From: Lentisphaerae bacterium GWF2_50_93 | GTDB taxonomy: Bacteria; Verrucomicrobiota; Lentisphaeria; Victivallales; GWF2-50-93 | Assembly (NCBI GenBank): GCA_001804815.1 | Contig: MHBI01000043.1 | Span: forward strand, 1-46,964 | Direction: 5' to 3' | Length of the DNA stretch: 46,964 nucleotides | Part shown: piece by piece, positions 18,326 to 27,868 of the stretch | Position numbering within the stretch: position 1 is the stretch's first letter | Layout: each line of letters opens with the position of its first letter | Program-made: the position numbers and the translations under genes | The notes under the pieces: model-generated | The model's input: only the letters and a program-made list of their open reading frames with translations | Databases searched by the model: none | What the model was told of the DNA's origin: nothing

Positions 18326-19792
18326 ATGAGAAAAACAGCGATTCTTGCAATGGTGGCATTTGTGATTTTGTCGGGATGCAAGGACAGCATCAAGGATGAG
18401 TCCGTTGGAAAACAACCTCCATCCCCGCAGGTGCCGGTGCAGGCGCCAGTGCCTGCCGTCGTCGAGAAGGCAAAAGAAGCGGCCAGGCCGGAAATACAGG
18501 AGAAGCCCAAGGTGGAACCCGAAAAGAAAGCAGGAGGAGACCAGCTCAAGTCGTTTCCAGAAAAGGTGGTGCCGTTGACGCTGGGCATGCAGACGAAACC
18601 GAACTGTTCATCGACCGCCGACCTCCAGGACATCGGGAAGCTTGGAGTGAAATTCATCAGGAGAGGATTCTACTGGGACGGCATTGAAAAGGAGAAGGGG
18701 AAATACGAATTCACCGAATACGACCGCATTCTGAAGGATGCTGATGACAACGGACTCCGTGTGTTGGCCTGCCTGTTCGGGAACAACAAGCTCCATGAAG
18801 ACGACAATCGCGGCGGCATCCAGACCGAGGAAGGGAGGAAAGGGTATGCGAATTTTGCGGCAGCACTGGCCTCGCACTTCAAGGGGAGAGGCATCATCTG
18901 GGAGATATGGAACGAACCCAATGTCAGGACATTCTGGCGGAATGATAAAGGGGCGATGCACAACTCCCCCGAGTTCGCCGATGAATATACCGCACTTGTG
19001 AAGGAGACCGTCAAGACCATGCGCCTCTCCGATCCGGACTGCCTTGTCGTCGCAGGTTCAGTCTCGTGCTTCTGGGATCCTTCCTTCAATTGGACGGATT
19101 CATGCTTCTCCAAGGGGATGTACAAGACGGGGATCAGCGGCTGGTCCGTTCATCCTTACGGCCTGAATAGCCCGGAGGAATACACGGCCGGCTATGAAAG
19201 GATGCGCAGCATCATGGAGAAATACGGCGCCCCTAAGGATTTCCCCATGTTGAACACGGAAAGGGGATTTGCGGTCGCGAAGACCAAGAGCTGGGAAGGG
19301 AACCCGGAAAGCGAGGGTTGGTCAGGAGGTCCAGAGGGGATGGCGTTCCAATACCAGTCCTGGCATATCGTCCGCCAATACATGATTGACCTGATGAACG
19401 GTATCAACCTGAGCAGCTGGTACGAATGGGCCGGAAAGGAATTTGCGATAGCTAGCAAGGACAAGAAACGTCCCGCCTATTTCGCATGTAAAAACATGAT
19501 CGACCAGCTGTCGGGTTTCGCATACAAGGAGCGGATGAAGACCGCTTCTCCTCTTGACTATGTCCTGATCTTCGTTAACAAGGCCGGTGCGGAGAAGCTT
19601 GTCGTGTGGACTTCTCCACCTCTCAAGGCAACACCAGAAAAAGTGAAGGATCACGACGTGGCGATACCTGTCAATGCGGCCGGCGAATTGAAACTTGTGG
19701 ATTTGATGGGCAAGGAGTCCGTCGTGAAAGTGACTGACGGGAAAATATCGGTGAAGCTGTCCGGCGCCCCGCAGTATGTTGTCTTGAAGTAA
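18326..19792 (+). CDS. Glycoside hydrolase lipoprotein, clan-A-like
   Basis: 488 residues. A clear lipobox (VILSGC) predicts a lipoprotein anchored at Cys18 or nearby, followed by a Pro/Glu/Lys-rich linker to about residue 85. The catalytic barrel has GVKFIRRGFYWDGIEKEKG, IWEIWNEPNVRTFW (Glu197, acid/base candidate) and PMLNTERGFA (Glu312, nucleophile candidate), a pattern of GH5/GH39-like enzymes. The C-terminal ~90 residues form a small beta domain. An AAGGAG site 8 bp upstream fixes the start. It sits next to the 1278-residue glycosidase and may take shorter products made by it. The family call is limited to clan level. Confidence 0.82.
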   Translation: MRKTAILAMVAFVILSGCKDSIKDESVGKQPPSPQVPVQAPVPAVVEKAKEAARPEIQEKPKVEPEKKAGGDQLKSFPEKVVPLTLGMQTKPNCSSTADLQDIGKLGVKFIRRGFYWDGIEKEKGKYEFTEYDRILKDADDNGLRVLACLFGNNKLHEDDNRGGIQTEEGRKGYANFAAALASHFKGRGIIWEIWNEPNVRTFWRNDKGAMHNSPEFADEYTALVKETVKTMRLSDPDCLVVAGSVSCFWDPSFNWTDSCFSKGMYKTGISGWSVHPYGLNSPEEYTAGYERMRSIMEKYGAPKDFPMLNTERGFAVAKTKSWEGNPESEGWSGGPEGMAFQYQSWHIVRQYMIDLMNGINLSSWYEWAGKEFAIASKDKKRPAYFACKNMIDQLSGFAYKERMKTASPLDYVLIFVNKAGAEKLVVWTSPPLKATPEKVKDHDVAIPVNAAGELKLVDLMGKESVVKVTDGKISVKLSGAPQYVVLK

Positions 19793-19845
19793 GCGAAAAT
19801 GCCTCCTTGGAAAATTGAATCTCATTATGATTCGCGTTTATGTTT

Positions 19846-19874
19846 TTCTGTGTAATCTGTGTGTTCTGTGGTTA
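19846..19874 (+). repeat. 29-bp dispersed repeat, copy 2
   Basis: Matches 4074-4102 in 28 of 29 bases. It lies directly upstream of the FAD oxidoreductase start region, 27 bp before its ATG. Confidence 0.7.
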
Positions 19875-19900
19875 AACATAATTTCTGAAAGGATGAATAT

Positions 19901-21241
19901 ATGAAAATGAAGTTTAATGCAAATATCGCTGTGCACGACAAATGGGATGTGATAGTGGTCGGCGGAGGTCCTGCGGGATGCACGGCCGCTGCATCAGCCG
20001 CACGTGAAGGCGCGAAGACACTTCTGATCGAGGCGACCGGAAGCCTGGGTGGAATGGGCACGAACGGGCTTGTCCCATGCTGGTGCCCTTTCTCCGACAA
20101 GGAAAAAATAATATACCAGGGCCTTGCTGAAAAAGTGTTCAATGCCGCGAAGGCAGGAATGCTGCATGTCGACAAGAAGGCCATGGACTGGGTGCCGATC
20201 GATGCCGAACTCCTGAAACGCGTCTATGACGATCTTGTCACTGAGGCAGGTGCCAAAATCCTCTTCCACACGATGCTCTCCGGTGTTAAGGCTGGAAAGG
20301 GGAAAGTGAGCGAGATAATTGTCACGAACAAGGAAGGTCTCAGCGCGTACCGCGCAAAAGTCTTCATTGATTGCACGGGCGATGCAGATCTTTCCGCCTG
20401 GGCCGGTGCGAAGTTCCAGAAAGGCGACAAGAACGGCAAAGGGCTCATGCCGGCAACTCACTGTTTCATGATCGGCAATGTCGACTATTACGCGTACAAG
20501 CACGGCGAGAATCTGTTCTGCGCCAATGAAAAAAGCCCGATCTATGCCATTCTCAAGTCAAAGAAATATCCGTACATTCCAGACTTCCACATCTGCAACT
20601 GTCCGGTCGGGCCTGGGACGATCGGATTCAATGCGGGGCACCTGTTCAATGTTGACAGCACGAATCCTGAAGATCTTTCGAGAGCCATGATCCTGGGACG
20701 CAAGATAGCATCCAATTTCCGTGATGCGCTTGCGGAATACAGCCCGGCGGCATTCGGCGATTCACATCTCGTGGCGACCGGCTCGCTGATGGGAATCCGC
20801 GAATCCCGCAGGATCATCGGGGACTATATGCTGACGTATGATGATTTCATAAACAGGAAAAGTTTCGACGACGAGATAGGCAGGAACTGCTATTACATCG
20901 ATGTCCACAACAAGAGCTCTAAGACCGCAATGACGCACAAGGACTGGCTGAAGATGGAATCGGATCCGTCGAAGAGATATAAGCCCGGCGAATCACACGG
21001 CATCCCTTACCGCTGTCTGACGCCCAAGGGCCTGAAGAATGTACTTGTGGCCGGAAGATCGATTTCCTGTGAACAAACGATCCAGGGAAGCGTACGTGTC
21101 ATGCCGGTATGCCTGATGATGGGCGAAGCCGCGGGACTCGCCGCCGCCATTGCATCTGATAAGAACAAATCCGATGTACATGCCGTCGACACAGATCTCC
21201 TGCGGAAACGCCTGCGCATGTACGGTGCGTATCTGCCGTAA
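19901..21241 (+). CDS. FAD-dependent oxidoreductase
   Basis: 446 residues. The dinucleotide-binding motif VIVVGGGPAGCTAA (Gly21-x-Gly-x2-Gly26) is followed by LLIEATGSLGGMGTNG, which is characteristic of the FAD_oxidored group (PF12831-like). VFIDCTGDADLSAWAG and VLVAGRSISCEQTIQGSVRV are the later conserved FAD-contacting segments. No signal peptide is seen, so it is likely cytoplasmic. Members are often found in polysaccharide loci with unknown substrates; oxidation of a sugar or glycoside is inference. An AAGGATG site precedes the ATG. The stop codon is immediately followed by a PR-A repeat. Confidence 0.88.
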   Translation: MKMKFNANIAVHDKWDVIVVGGGPAGCTAAASAAREGAKTLLIEATGSLGGMGTNGLVPCWCPFSDKEKIIYQGLAEKVFNAAKAGMLHVDKKAMDWVPIDAELLKRVYDDLVTEAGAKILFHTMLSGVKAGKGKVSEIIVTNKEGLSAYRAKVFIDCTGDADLSAWAGAKFQKGDKNGKGLMPATHCFMIGNVDYYAYKHGENLFCANEKSPIYAILKSKKYPYIPDFHICNCPVGPGTIGFNAGHLFNVDSTNPEDLSRAMILGRKIASNFRDALAEYSPAAFGDSHLVATGSLMGIRESRRIIGDYMLTYDDFINRKSFDDEIGRNCYYIDVHNKSSKTAMTHKDWLKMESDPSKRYKPGESHGIPYRCLTPKGLKNVLVAGRSISCEQTIQGSVRVMPVCLMMGEAAGLAAAIASDKNKSDVHAVDTDLLRKRLRMYGAYLP

Positions 21242-21295
21242 GCATGTCGGGTTTTAACCCGACGGTTAATTGGAGGTTTAAAAACCGCCATACTT
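21242..21295 (-). repeat. Palindromic repeat PR-A
   Basis: Reads GTCGGGTTTTAACCCGAC then a GGAGGTTTAAAAACCGCC-type hairpin, ending CATACTT. It starts at the first base after the FAD oxidoreductase stop codon. Confidence 0.8.
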
Positions 21296-21304
21296 AGGCA
21301 AAGC

Positions 21305-21333
21305 TTGATTCCTTTCCACAGATAGCCTATCTT
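21305..21333 (+). promoter_or_regulatory. Possible promoter for the GDPD gene
   Basis: TTGATT (21305-21310), 17-bp spacer, TATCTT (21328-21333). The ATG at 21343 lies only 9 bp further, and no Shine-Dalgarno is visible, so the transcript may be almost leaderless. Confidence 0.4.
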
Positions 21334-21342
21334 TGTCATACT

Positions 21343-22101
21343 ATGAAAAACAAACCTGTGGAAATCATTGCACACCGGGGCGCATCTCATGACGCGCCTG
21401 AAAACACAGTCGCATCATTCAATCTCGGCTGGCAGCAGAATGCCGATGCATGCGAGCTGGACATCAGTATCTCCAGCGATGGCAGGATCGTCCTCATCCA
21501 CGACACAGGCACGAAGCGCACTGCCGGTGTGGACAAGAAAGTCTGCGACCAGACTTTTGATGAACTTAGGGCCTTGGACGCGGGATCCTGGAAAGGGCCG
21601 CAGTGGAAGGGTGAGAAAATCCCGACACTTGCGGAAGCCCTCTCGACCCTTCCGGACGGCAAGAGTTTTTTTATCGAAATAAAGTGCGGTGCTGAAGCAC
21701 TTCCGGAAATGGAACAGGTGATCAAGGCGTCCGGCAAAAATCCAAGGCTTCTTCCAATAATCACATTCTATCCCGAGGTCGCAAAACAGGCCAAGTGGAA
21801 ATTCCCTGAGCACGACGTGCTGCTGCTTTATGACTGGAGGGCTGACAAGGATACTGGAAAAAAACTGACCTTGGATGAACTGGTTGCAATGGTAAAATCA
21901 GCCGGACTCGATGGAGTTGATGTAAAGCTGGAGCCAATAATTGACTCGGCGATGGTGAAGAAGTTCAGGGACGCAGGGCTGAAATTCTATGTCTGGACGG
22001 TGGACAATGCAGAGTCAGCGAAAAAGCTGGTCGCATGCGGTGTTGATGGCATCACGACCAACCGCCCAGGCTGGATCAGGGAACAAATAGATTCAAAGTG
22101 A
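21343..22101 (+). CDS. Glycerophosphodiester phosphodiesterase (GDPD) family protein
   Basis: 252 residues. The GDPD signature is complete: IIAHRGASHDAPENTVASF with His11-Arg12 and Glu20, then ELDI (Glu38, Asp40) and LIHD (His53). EIKCGAEALP and YVWTVDNAESAKKL are the later barrel strands, and FTTN-type DGITTNRPG ends the fold. No signal peptide, so probably cytoplasmic. The family hydrolyses glycerophosphodiesters to glycerol 3-phosphate; some members work on other phosphodiesters or lipids. It is the last gene of the long plus-strand run and its link to glycan use is unclear. Confidence 0.9.
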   Translation: MKNKPVEIIAHRGASHDAPENTVASFNLGWQQNADACELDISISSDGRIVLIHDTGTKRTAGVDKKVCDQTFDELRALDAGSWKGPQWKGEKIPTLAEALSTLPDGKSFFIEIKCGAEALPEMEQVIKASGKNPRLLPIITFYPEVAKQAKWKFPEHDVLLLYDWRADKDTGKKLTLDELVAMVKSAGLDGVDVKLEPIIDSAMVKKFRDAGLKFYVWTVDNAESAKKLVACGVDGITTNRPGWIREQIDSK

Positions 22102-22142
22102 ACATCGAACATCGAATTTAGATATAAATTGCGGAAAGAGCA

Positions 22143-22217
22143 CATGCCTTACGGCATTAACTACAAACGAATTAAAACAAAATCATAATTTGTTCGTAGT
22201 TAAGCCCGTGAGGGCTG
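22143..22217. repeat. Partial PR-D repeats, inverted pair
   Basis: ATGCC..GGCATTAACTACAAAC is followed by TTGTTCGTAGTTAAGCCC..GGGC, so the TTGTTCGTAGTTAA arm is present in both orientations with AT-rich sequence between. Similar half-copies are at 1415-1460 and 45298-45336. Confidence 0.6.
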
Positions 22218-22229
22218 TTTTTCCTTGAA

Positions 22230-22310
22230 AGTATGTCGGGTTTTAACCCGACGATCAATTGGCGGTTTACCCCAGTCATTCGACGGGGCAAAGAAAACCG
22301 CCTTACTTCT
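22230..22310 (-). repeat. PR-A repeat carrying an extra insertion
   Basis: Normal PR-A order (GTCGGGTTTTAACCCGAC, then GGCGGTTT...AAACCGCC, then CTTACTT), but the second hairpin is split by about 23 bp, ACCCCAGTCATTCGACGGGG and neighbours, with CCCC/GGGG ends. Its last bases overlap the stop codon of the downstream minus-strand glycosidase. Confidence 0.75.
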
Positions 22311-25300
22311 TCTCCACCATCTTCACGGTCTTCCATATCCCCGGATTGTTATAAGGCTCTGTTCCCTTTGGTCCCAAAGTTACTCCCTGCTTCCTTCCAG
22401 CACCGTCATTGTCGTTGACCAGGATTGAAAATCCGAATAATGATCCATCCTTGAAAACGAGATAGGGCAGGGCGGCACGGGGGAATGCCATTTCATATAC
22501 ATATCCATTGTCCGTTTTCCTGTATGCGACTTTCACGTCCCCGTCTACTCCACGGTCGGCGTTTGCGGCACCGACATATCTTCCCGTAGGATTCTTGTCG
22601 AGGTATGCGACCGGCACACCGTTCTTGTTGAGCCCTATCGAATATGCAGCGTCGTTGGTATCGTAGATCTTGCCGGCTTCGTTCTGCATGTCGAAATAGA
22701 TCTGGATCGAATCGTTCTTCCAGAAGTTCGTCTCGTCTCCATCGCCGGAAAACAGGACGTCGTCAGTTACCTGCACCGCGCAATAGACATTGTTGTCGTC
22801 CCAGGAGATCGATGCATCTGCTGAAAGGTCCTTCGGTCCGGCGTGCGGGATCTTTCCTCCGGAAAAGTCCGCTGAAAGGTTGTCTTCGGAAACTGACATC
22901 TTCGGCATGTCCTTCCATTCGCCAAGGTCGCCGTCGACAGTTATCTTCCCCTTTGCGGCGAATATCGATGGAAGCCTGACCGTCCTGGCAACTATGCTGT
23001 CGCCTACTTCTGCGCTGTATCCGACCGGATAGTCCTTGCTCCATGCGAATTCGATTTCATTTATCGGGAATGTGAACTTCCTGCTGGTACGTCCTTCCAG
23101 GGCGCTTACGGCAACAGGAGATGGCGTTGTCCATCCTTCCGGCATCTTCGTGAAGTTGATGGTCGTGTCAACGGGCTTGTTCTCGCAGTTCTCGACCGTC
23201 ATGGTGAGCGTGCCTTTGTCAGCTTCGAACGAGGCGCGGATTGGGGCGTCAAGCCCGTAGAAGTCGGCGCGCTTCAAAGCTGCGACTATCGCATTGCCCG
23301 TTGTATCCTTGCTGAATGTCATATACGTAGGAAGATATCCCACTGGTATGTCCTTGGTGGAAATCTTGTTCCCATTCACATCGAACGCGGCTTCCACTGC
23401 GAGATTGCGGATGCCCCCCTTCGTGCCGAACATCCTGGTGTTGACGGAGACCACCTTCACTCCGTCACCCCGCTCAAATAGGAAGACGCGCACTGACGGA
23501 TGCGCTTCGACATTCGAAGAGGCTTTGATATCGAACAGCGTCTGGCTCATGAAGCGGTATCCGCCGTATGAATAGTAGTAATAGACAGGATTGCCAAACC
23601 CATACTTGAAAAGTGTTTCGCCAACTGAGAATACCGACCACGTTACGCGCTCCGATGCGATATGATGCAGGAAGTTCTGGAGGATCCTGCCGGCGTGGTC
23701 GAGTTCGGAGTCGCTGAAGTAGTCGCGATCGACTTCGCCTCCACCGCCATTCTTGTTGCGCAGCCCGAAATACTGCTCGTCGTTGATTATCGGCATACCT
23801 TTTGCGTATCGGTCGACAAGCGTGCGCAGGCGCTTGATGTCCTCGTATGTCTGCGGTATTTCAGGTGCGGCACGGTATGAATGGAAGGAGAACACATCGA
23901 TGTCCTTTGCGGCGCCGGCGGCGAAGAGCGCATCAGTGTAGACTACATCTATGCCGTTTGTGTTCGCTGCTATTTTTGCCTTCGGATATGCGTCATGGAC
24001 CGCCTTTGAGCCTGCGGCTAGAAAGCGCGCATAACGGTCGGGAGGCATGAGCCTCAGTCCTTTTTTAGCTCCGCTGCGTGCATTCCAGATATTTGGTTCG
24101 TTGAGGAGCTGGTAGTAGTCGACAGTATCGGCCATATATGCGGCGAGTTTTCCAGCGAACTGTGCGAAATCCGCAATTTCCTTCGCGACAAGCGTTTCGC
24201 CTGGTTCCTCGTCGGTCTTGAATCCGGGCTGGATGTGGGCGCCTTTCGGCTGGTCGATGCAGATCATCACGCTCTTGCCGCTGGCCTTCTTGCGCGCCAA
24301 CTGCTTCTTGAGGTTTTCCAGAAAGACCGGATCATTTCCGTCCTCAGGTCTGGAACTTATGAATACACGCGTGAATCCTGCGCCTGCGGAATTCGCAATT
24401 CGTTCGTTGAAATCCTCTACCCATTCAGGCGAGCGTCCTACCGCGTTCTCCATGCCGAACAACGGATTCTGTCTGGTGGATTTCTCATTCCCGTCAATTA
24501 CGCAGTATCGCCAGTTGTTCACGGAAACAGGAAAGTCCTCTCCGTAGGATACCGACAGGCTTACATCGACCACGCCAAGAGCCGTGTTCGGAAGAGTGAC
24601 CGGGCTTTTGACAATTTCATCCTTGCCTGCCGCTACAGGAACGGTCTTCTCCCAGAGCACGTTTGAATACACGTCGATTGCCTTAAGCGAAACAGTGAGA
24701 GGCTTTGCAATTCCGCCGGTTGCCGTGATAGCGAGTTCCACTTCCTCCGGTTTCCCGAGGGAGAAGAGCCCGGTTTCGCTCTTGGTGAGGATTCCCGCCT
24801 GGACTCCAGTCTCGTAATCCGTCATCGACCCCTTCTCGAACTGCATGGCGTCTATCCAAAGCAGGTTGTCGTTCGAATCTATACGGATATACATCGAGTT
24901 GATGAAAGGGGACATAGGTTCAGTGAAAGTTACCGGCAGGGAATAGCGTTTCCATTCAGGGCCGATTTCCTTGCCGACATTCAAGGCGCAATTGTAGACC
25001 TTCCATTTCGGAGTGATGACCATTACAGATACCTGGTGCTTGTCGCCCGCAGCAGGAAGAGCTTTTGCATAAAATGAAAACGTGTAGGGCTTGCCGATCT
25101 TTACCGGATATGGTGAACTTGCAACTGTGTCGTTCGGTTCGATCCTCAGAGATGCAGTGCCTTCATATTTTGTGGTGAAGTCGATCCCTGACGGAACTGC
25201 CTTTTCAGCATACGGGACTCCCATCCTGCGGTAGAGCGAAGGACCCCATCCCAGCCAGCCGAGTTCAAATCCGGAATTCACGAATGCGTTCTTCGGCGCT

Positions 25301-25911
25301 GCCGCTTCAATCGCGGCTTTCTTGTCCATCAGTGCCTTCTGTTCGGGGTTCAGGCTCCCGTCTAGCGCGACTTCATCGACATACACTTCGCCATATGGGA
25401 GATCGAAACGGATGAACAATTCGCGGTTGTCCCAGTCTTCCGCAGTCATCAGCTTCAATGGGAACTTGTACTTTGTCCACGTGTCTGTAATTAGGAAGGT
25501 CTTCCCCTTGTAAAAATGGGGCTTCTTATTGCCGTTGGTGTAGAAGACAGCGTCAAAACGCTGGCCAGGGATAGGGGATTTCGCGTAGAACGAGAGTTCG
25601 TATTCGACGCCTCCGAAAATATTCAGGAGAGGTTCGCTGGTAATGAAAACGACGGATTTGTCTTCCTTTTTCAACTCGGTGTTGGCGTGCTTGATATGCA
25701 GGGAAATGCTTCCCCTGGTGAAACCTGTGTCCTTTGCAGCTGCAGGAGCCTGGTTGGCGGAACTGTAGGTGGTAAGTTTCCACCCATTGATGTTGGCTCC
25801 GGAAATTTCCTCGAAATCACCGTTTGGTACGAGGTTTTCGGCGGTCATGTGCAGCGGAAGGGTCAATGCCAGTGCGGTCAATAGTATGCCAGAGGCTTTA
25901 AAGCATTTCAT
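22303..25911 (-). CDS. Very large secreted clan-A-like glycoside hydrolase with CBM modules
   Basis: 1202 residues from ATG 25911, chosen for the signal peptide MKCFKASGILLTALALTLP and an AAGGAT site. The frame extends to 25974 without domain support. Two CBM4/9-like jelly rolls come first (NLVPNGDFEE..., then AFVNSGFELGWLGWGPS...). A TIM barrel follows, with YYQLLNEPNIWN (Glu605, acid/base candidate) and MPIINDEQYFG (Glu near 706, nucleophile candidate). The C-terminal ~200 residues are a CBM9/DUF1083-like domain (ISWDDNNVYCAVQVTDD, ILVNDNDGAGRKQG). It is the last gene of a five-gene minus-strand operon headed by the GntR fusion regulator. Its plan mirrors the 1278-residue protein at 14348, but the sequences are clearly distinct. 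Confidence 0.87.
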   Translation of the reverse strand: MKCFKASGILLTALALTLPLHMTAENLVPNGDFEEISGANINGWKLTTYSSANQAPAAAKDTGFTRGSISLHIKHANTELKKEDKSVVFITSEPLLNIFGGVEYELSFYAKSPIPGQRFDAVFYTNGNKKPHFYKGKTFLITDTWTKYKFPLKLMTAEDWDNRELFIRFDLPYGEVYVDEVALDGSLNPEQKALMDKKAAIEAAAPKNAFVNSGFELGWLGWGPSLYRRMGVPYAEKAVPSGIDFTTKYEGTASLRIEPNDTVASSPYPVKIGKPYTFSFYAKALPAAGDKHQVSVMVITPKWKVYNCALNVGKEIGPEWKRYSLPVTFTEPMSPFINSMYIRIDSNDNLLWIDAMQFEKGSMTDYETGVQAGILTKSETGLFSLGKPEEVELAITATGGIAKPLTVSLKAIDVYSNVLWEKTVPVAAGKDEIVKSPVTLPNTALGVVDVSLSVSYGEDFPVSVNNWRYCVIDGNEKSTRQNPLFGMENAVGRSPEWVEDFNERIANSAGAGFTRVFISSRPEDGNDPVFLENLKKQLARKKASGKSVMICIDQPKGAHIQPGFKTDEEPGETLVAKEIADFAQFAGKLAAYMADTVDYYQLLNEPNIWNARSGAKKGLRLMPPDRYARFLAAGSKAVHDAYPKAKIAANTNGIDVVYTDALFAAGAAKDIDVFSFHSYRAAPEIPQTYEDIKRLRTLVDRYAKGMPIINDEQYFGLRNKNGGGGEVDRDYFSDSELDHAGRILQNFLHHIASERVTWSVFSVGETLFKYGFGNPVYYYYSYGGYRFMSQTLFDIKASSNVEAHPSVRVFLFERGDGVKVVSVNTRMFGTKGGIRNLAVEAAFDVNGNKISTKDIPVGYLPTYMTFSKDTTGNAIVAALKRADFYGLDAPIRASFEADKGTLTMTVENCENKPVDTTINFTKMPEGWTTPSPVAVSALEGRTSRKFTFPINEIEFAWSKDYPVGYSAEVGDSIVARTVRLPSIFAAKGKITVDGDLGEWKDMPKMSVSEDNLSADFSGGKIPHAGPKDLSADASISWDDNNVYCAVQVTDDVLFSGDGDETNFWKNDSIQIYFDMQNEAGKIYDTNDAAYSIGLNKNGVPVAYLDKNPTGRYVGAANADRGVDGDVKVAYRKTDNGYVYEMAFPRAALPYLVFKDGSLFGFSILVNDNDGAGRKQGVTLGPKGTEPYNNPGIWKTVKMVEKK

Positions 25912-25950
25912 TATACTTATCCTTATTGTTAAATTATAAAGCAGAAAGCA

Positions 25951-25977
25951 ATCGGCGGGTTGAAATACCGCCATACT
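25951..25977. repeat. Half PR-A repeat
   Basis: CGGCGGGTTGAAATACCGCC followed by ATACTT: a single hairpin arm of PR-A, between the operon's fourth and fifth genes. It ends two bases before the stop codon of the pseudopilin at 25980. Confidence 0.65.
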
Positions 25978-25979
25978 TC

Positions 25980-26663
25980 TTAATCCTTCATGTACGTGAA
26001 CATCGCATTGGTGAAGTCAGGACTCTGTACCAGTTCGACATGTCCATCGACGAACAATGTATTTACACCAAGCTTGCCATGCGTCCCCCGAGATATGCGC
26101 GGTTGGACGCCATACGGTAGGTTTCCTGGGAAAGTGTATGTCCAGCACCAGTTGTCCTTTGTGTCTGTGAGAAGGATTGTCTGGGGATAGATGGTCTCAT
26201 ATCCCCTTCCGTGTATGCCCTGCCAGCCAAGCGCATTGTAAAGGTAAGCGCGGCCAAGCATGTTCCGTGACAGGAATGTCGGGCACTGGAGCCGGTAGTC
26301 GCGGGGATTGGTGAAGACAGGATTGGTCGGGATCTGTGTGTATCCTCCGTTGTCCAGGGCTTCGCTCCAGTCAGGATCCGCCTGCTCGGGGAAGCACTGG
26401 TTGTCGGATATGTAGAGCATGAACCCGATGTTGATCTGCTTGAGATTGCTGCAGCAGACGGCCTGCCGCGCCTTGTCCTTCGCCTGGTTCAGCGCGGGAA
26501 GCAGAAGCGTGCATAAAATTGCGATTATCGCAATTACGACGAGTAATTCGATCAATGTAAATCGAATTACTCTCGCACTCGCTACCCGCAGACGCGGGGC
26601 AGCTGTGGCGGGCACAGCGACCAACAGCTCAATCAGCGTAAAACGATTTCTGTCATTCAGCAT
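25980..26663 (-). CDS. Pseudopilin-like protein with duplicated prepilin motif
   Basis: 227 residues. The N-terminus holds the prepilin motif twice: [20 protein letters not shown], then after a basic Ala/Arg-rich linker [20 protein letters not shown] and [14 protein letters not shown]. Only the second copy leads into a full hydrophobic helix. The body has [20 protein letters not shown] and ends with [13 protein letters not shown], the DGH motif. It is a close paralogue of the pseudopilin at 27869-28492. A CGGAGAA site precedes ATG 26663. It sits between a GH5-like enzyme and a large glycosidase in one operon. See findings for the duplication. Confidence 0.85.
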   Translation of the reverse strand: MLNDRNRFTLIELLVAVPATAAPRLRVASARVIRFTLIELLVVIAIIAILCTLLLPALNQAKDKARQAVCCSNLKQINIGFMLYISDNQCFPEQADPDWSEALDNGGYTQIPTNPVFTNPRDYRLQCPTFLSRNMLGRAYLYNALGWQGIHGRGYETIYPQTILLTDTKDNWCWTYTFPGNLPYGVQPRISRGTHGKLGVNTLFVDGHVELVQSPDFTNAMFTYMKD

Positions 26664-26679
26664 GATCGTTCTCCGTGTG

Positions 26680-27837
26680 TTATTTTGTCCGCATGTATTT
26701 CTGTATGATCTTCAACTGCGGCCGGTCCTGCTTGCGTTCTTCCGCTGGCATGGACGTGCTCCAGCCATGTGGCTCGATGACGCCCTTGCTCCCAGGTGTC
26801 CAGCATGTGCCTGCGGACCAGAAGGTGCTGGGAATACAGCTTTCATCCAGATATGCCATGGTCTTGTCAAGCGTAACCAGCCAGCGCTCGTCCACACCTG
26901 GATTTGCAGGTGCGCAGTATTCGCCTATGAACCCTTTCACCTTATGTTTCTTAAGCCACTCTACGAACGGCCGGTTCCTCGCGATTCCGACATCGGGACC
27001 GACACGGACTTCCGGTCCGTCCTTGCGGGTTATTTCCTTGTCATATGAATTCTTGTAGGTGCCGCTGTTGTCATGGTCGAAGTAGGTGTGGAGCTCGAAA
27101 CGCAGCTTGTTTGAGGGATCCTTGAGGACGGACGGATCAGGTATTTTCAAGCTTTTCTCAGCCCAGTCGGCAAGATTCCCATCAGCGCGCGTCGCGGACC
27201 ATGCGGCATAGTCGTTTGCGACAAATATCCGCGTCTGCTTGTCGGCACTGCGGATTGCATCGATCGCGGCCTGGGCGGCTTTCGGCCAGTCGCACTTGCC
27301 GTTGGGCTCGTTCATCAGACCATATCCCCACACGGCAGCGTCATTGTTGAATATCTCGGCGAGACGGCGCCAGAGATCCGCGAACGCCTCAACCGGCACC
27401 TCCTCTGACCCAATCAGGCTCTTCTTGTATTTTGCATAGTTGTGAACATCGAGTATTACCACCATGTTCCGGTCACGGATCATCTTGACGGATTTTTTCA
27501 GTGAGTCGCAGTATGTAGGATCAAAGTCCTTGTTCAGTTCCGGCTGAAGGCGCTCCCACAGGAATGGAAGGCGGATCAGCTTGACATCTTTTGATTTCCA
27601 GTAGTCCAGGCTTTCAGCGGTCGGCCAACCGAAATTCTTGCCTTCGACTCCCGGCAGGGAGCCAGGTGCGAATTCCGCGCCGGCCCAGTTGACGCCTAGC
27701 ATGTATTCGCAGTCCTTGTCCCCGCACCTTGTACAGACCTTGTCATCTGTTCCGGCGAAGCCAGACGATGCTGAAAATAATACAATTGCGAAAATTGAAA
27801 GTCCGATGATTTTTCCTGCCGGTCTCCAGAAGTCCAT
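26680..27837 (-). CDS. GH5-like secreted glycoside hydrolase
   Basis: 385 residues. Signal peptide to about residue 28 (SGFAG), then a Cys-rich stub (CTRCGDKDC) and a TIM barrel. [34 protein letters not shown] (His132), [10 protein letters not shown] (Glu177, acid/base), [10 protein letters not shown] (His250) and GFIGEYCAP (Glu306, nucleophile) match the ordered motifs of GH5 beta-glycanases of the endoglucanase type. Substrate could be a beta-1,4-glucan or mannan. A GGGGAG site fixes ATG 27837. It is the middle gene of the operon, flanked on both sides by paralogous pseudopilins at 31 and 16 bp. The short Cys motif before the barrel is unusual and could bind metal. Confidence 0.88.
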   Translation of the reverse strand: MDFWRPAGKIIGLSIFAIVLFSASSGFAGTDDKVCTRCGDKDCEYMLGVNWAGAEFAPGSLPGVEGKNFGWPTAESLDYWKSKDVKLIRLPFLWERLQPELNKDFDPTYCDSLKKSVKMIRDRNMVVILDVHNYAKYKKSLIGSEEVPVEAFADLWRRLAEIFNNDAAVWGYGLMNEPNGKCDWPKAAQAAIDAIRSADKQTRIFVANDYAAWSATRADGNLADWAEKSLKIPDPSVLKDPSNKLRFELHTYFDHDNSGTYKNSYDKEITRKDGPEVRVGPDVGIARNRPFVEWLKKHKVKGFIGEYCAPANPGVDERWLVTLDKTMAYLDESCIPSTFWSAGTCWTPGSKGVIEPHGWSTSMPAEERKQDRPQLKIIQKYMRTK

Positions 27838-27868
27838 GCGATCTCCCCATCTTTAAATTATTTTATGG

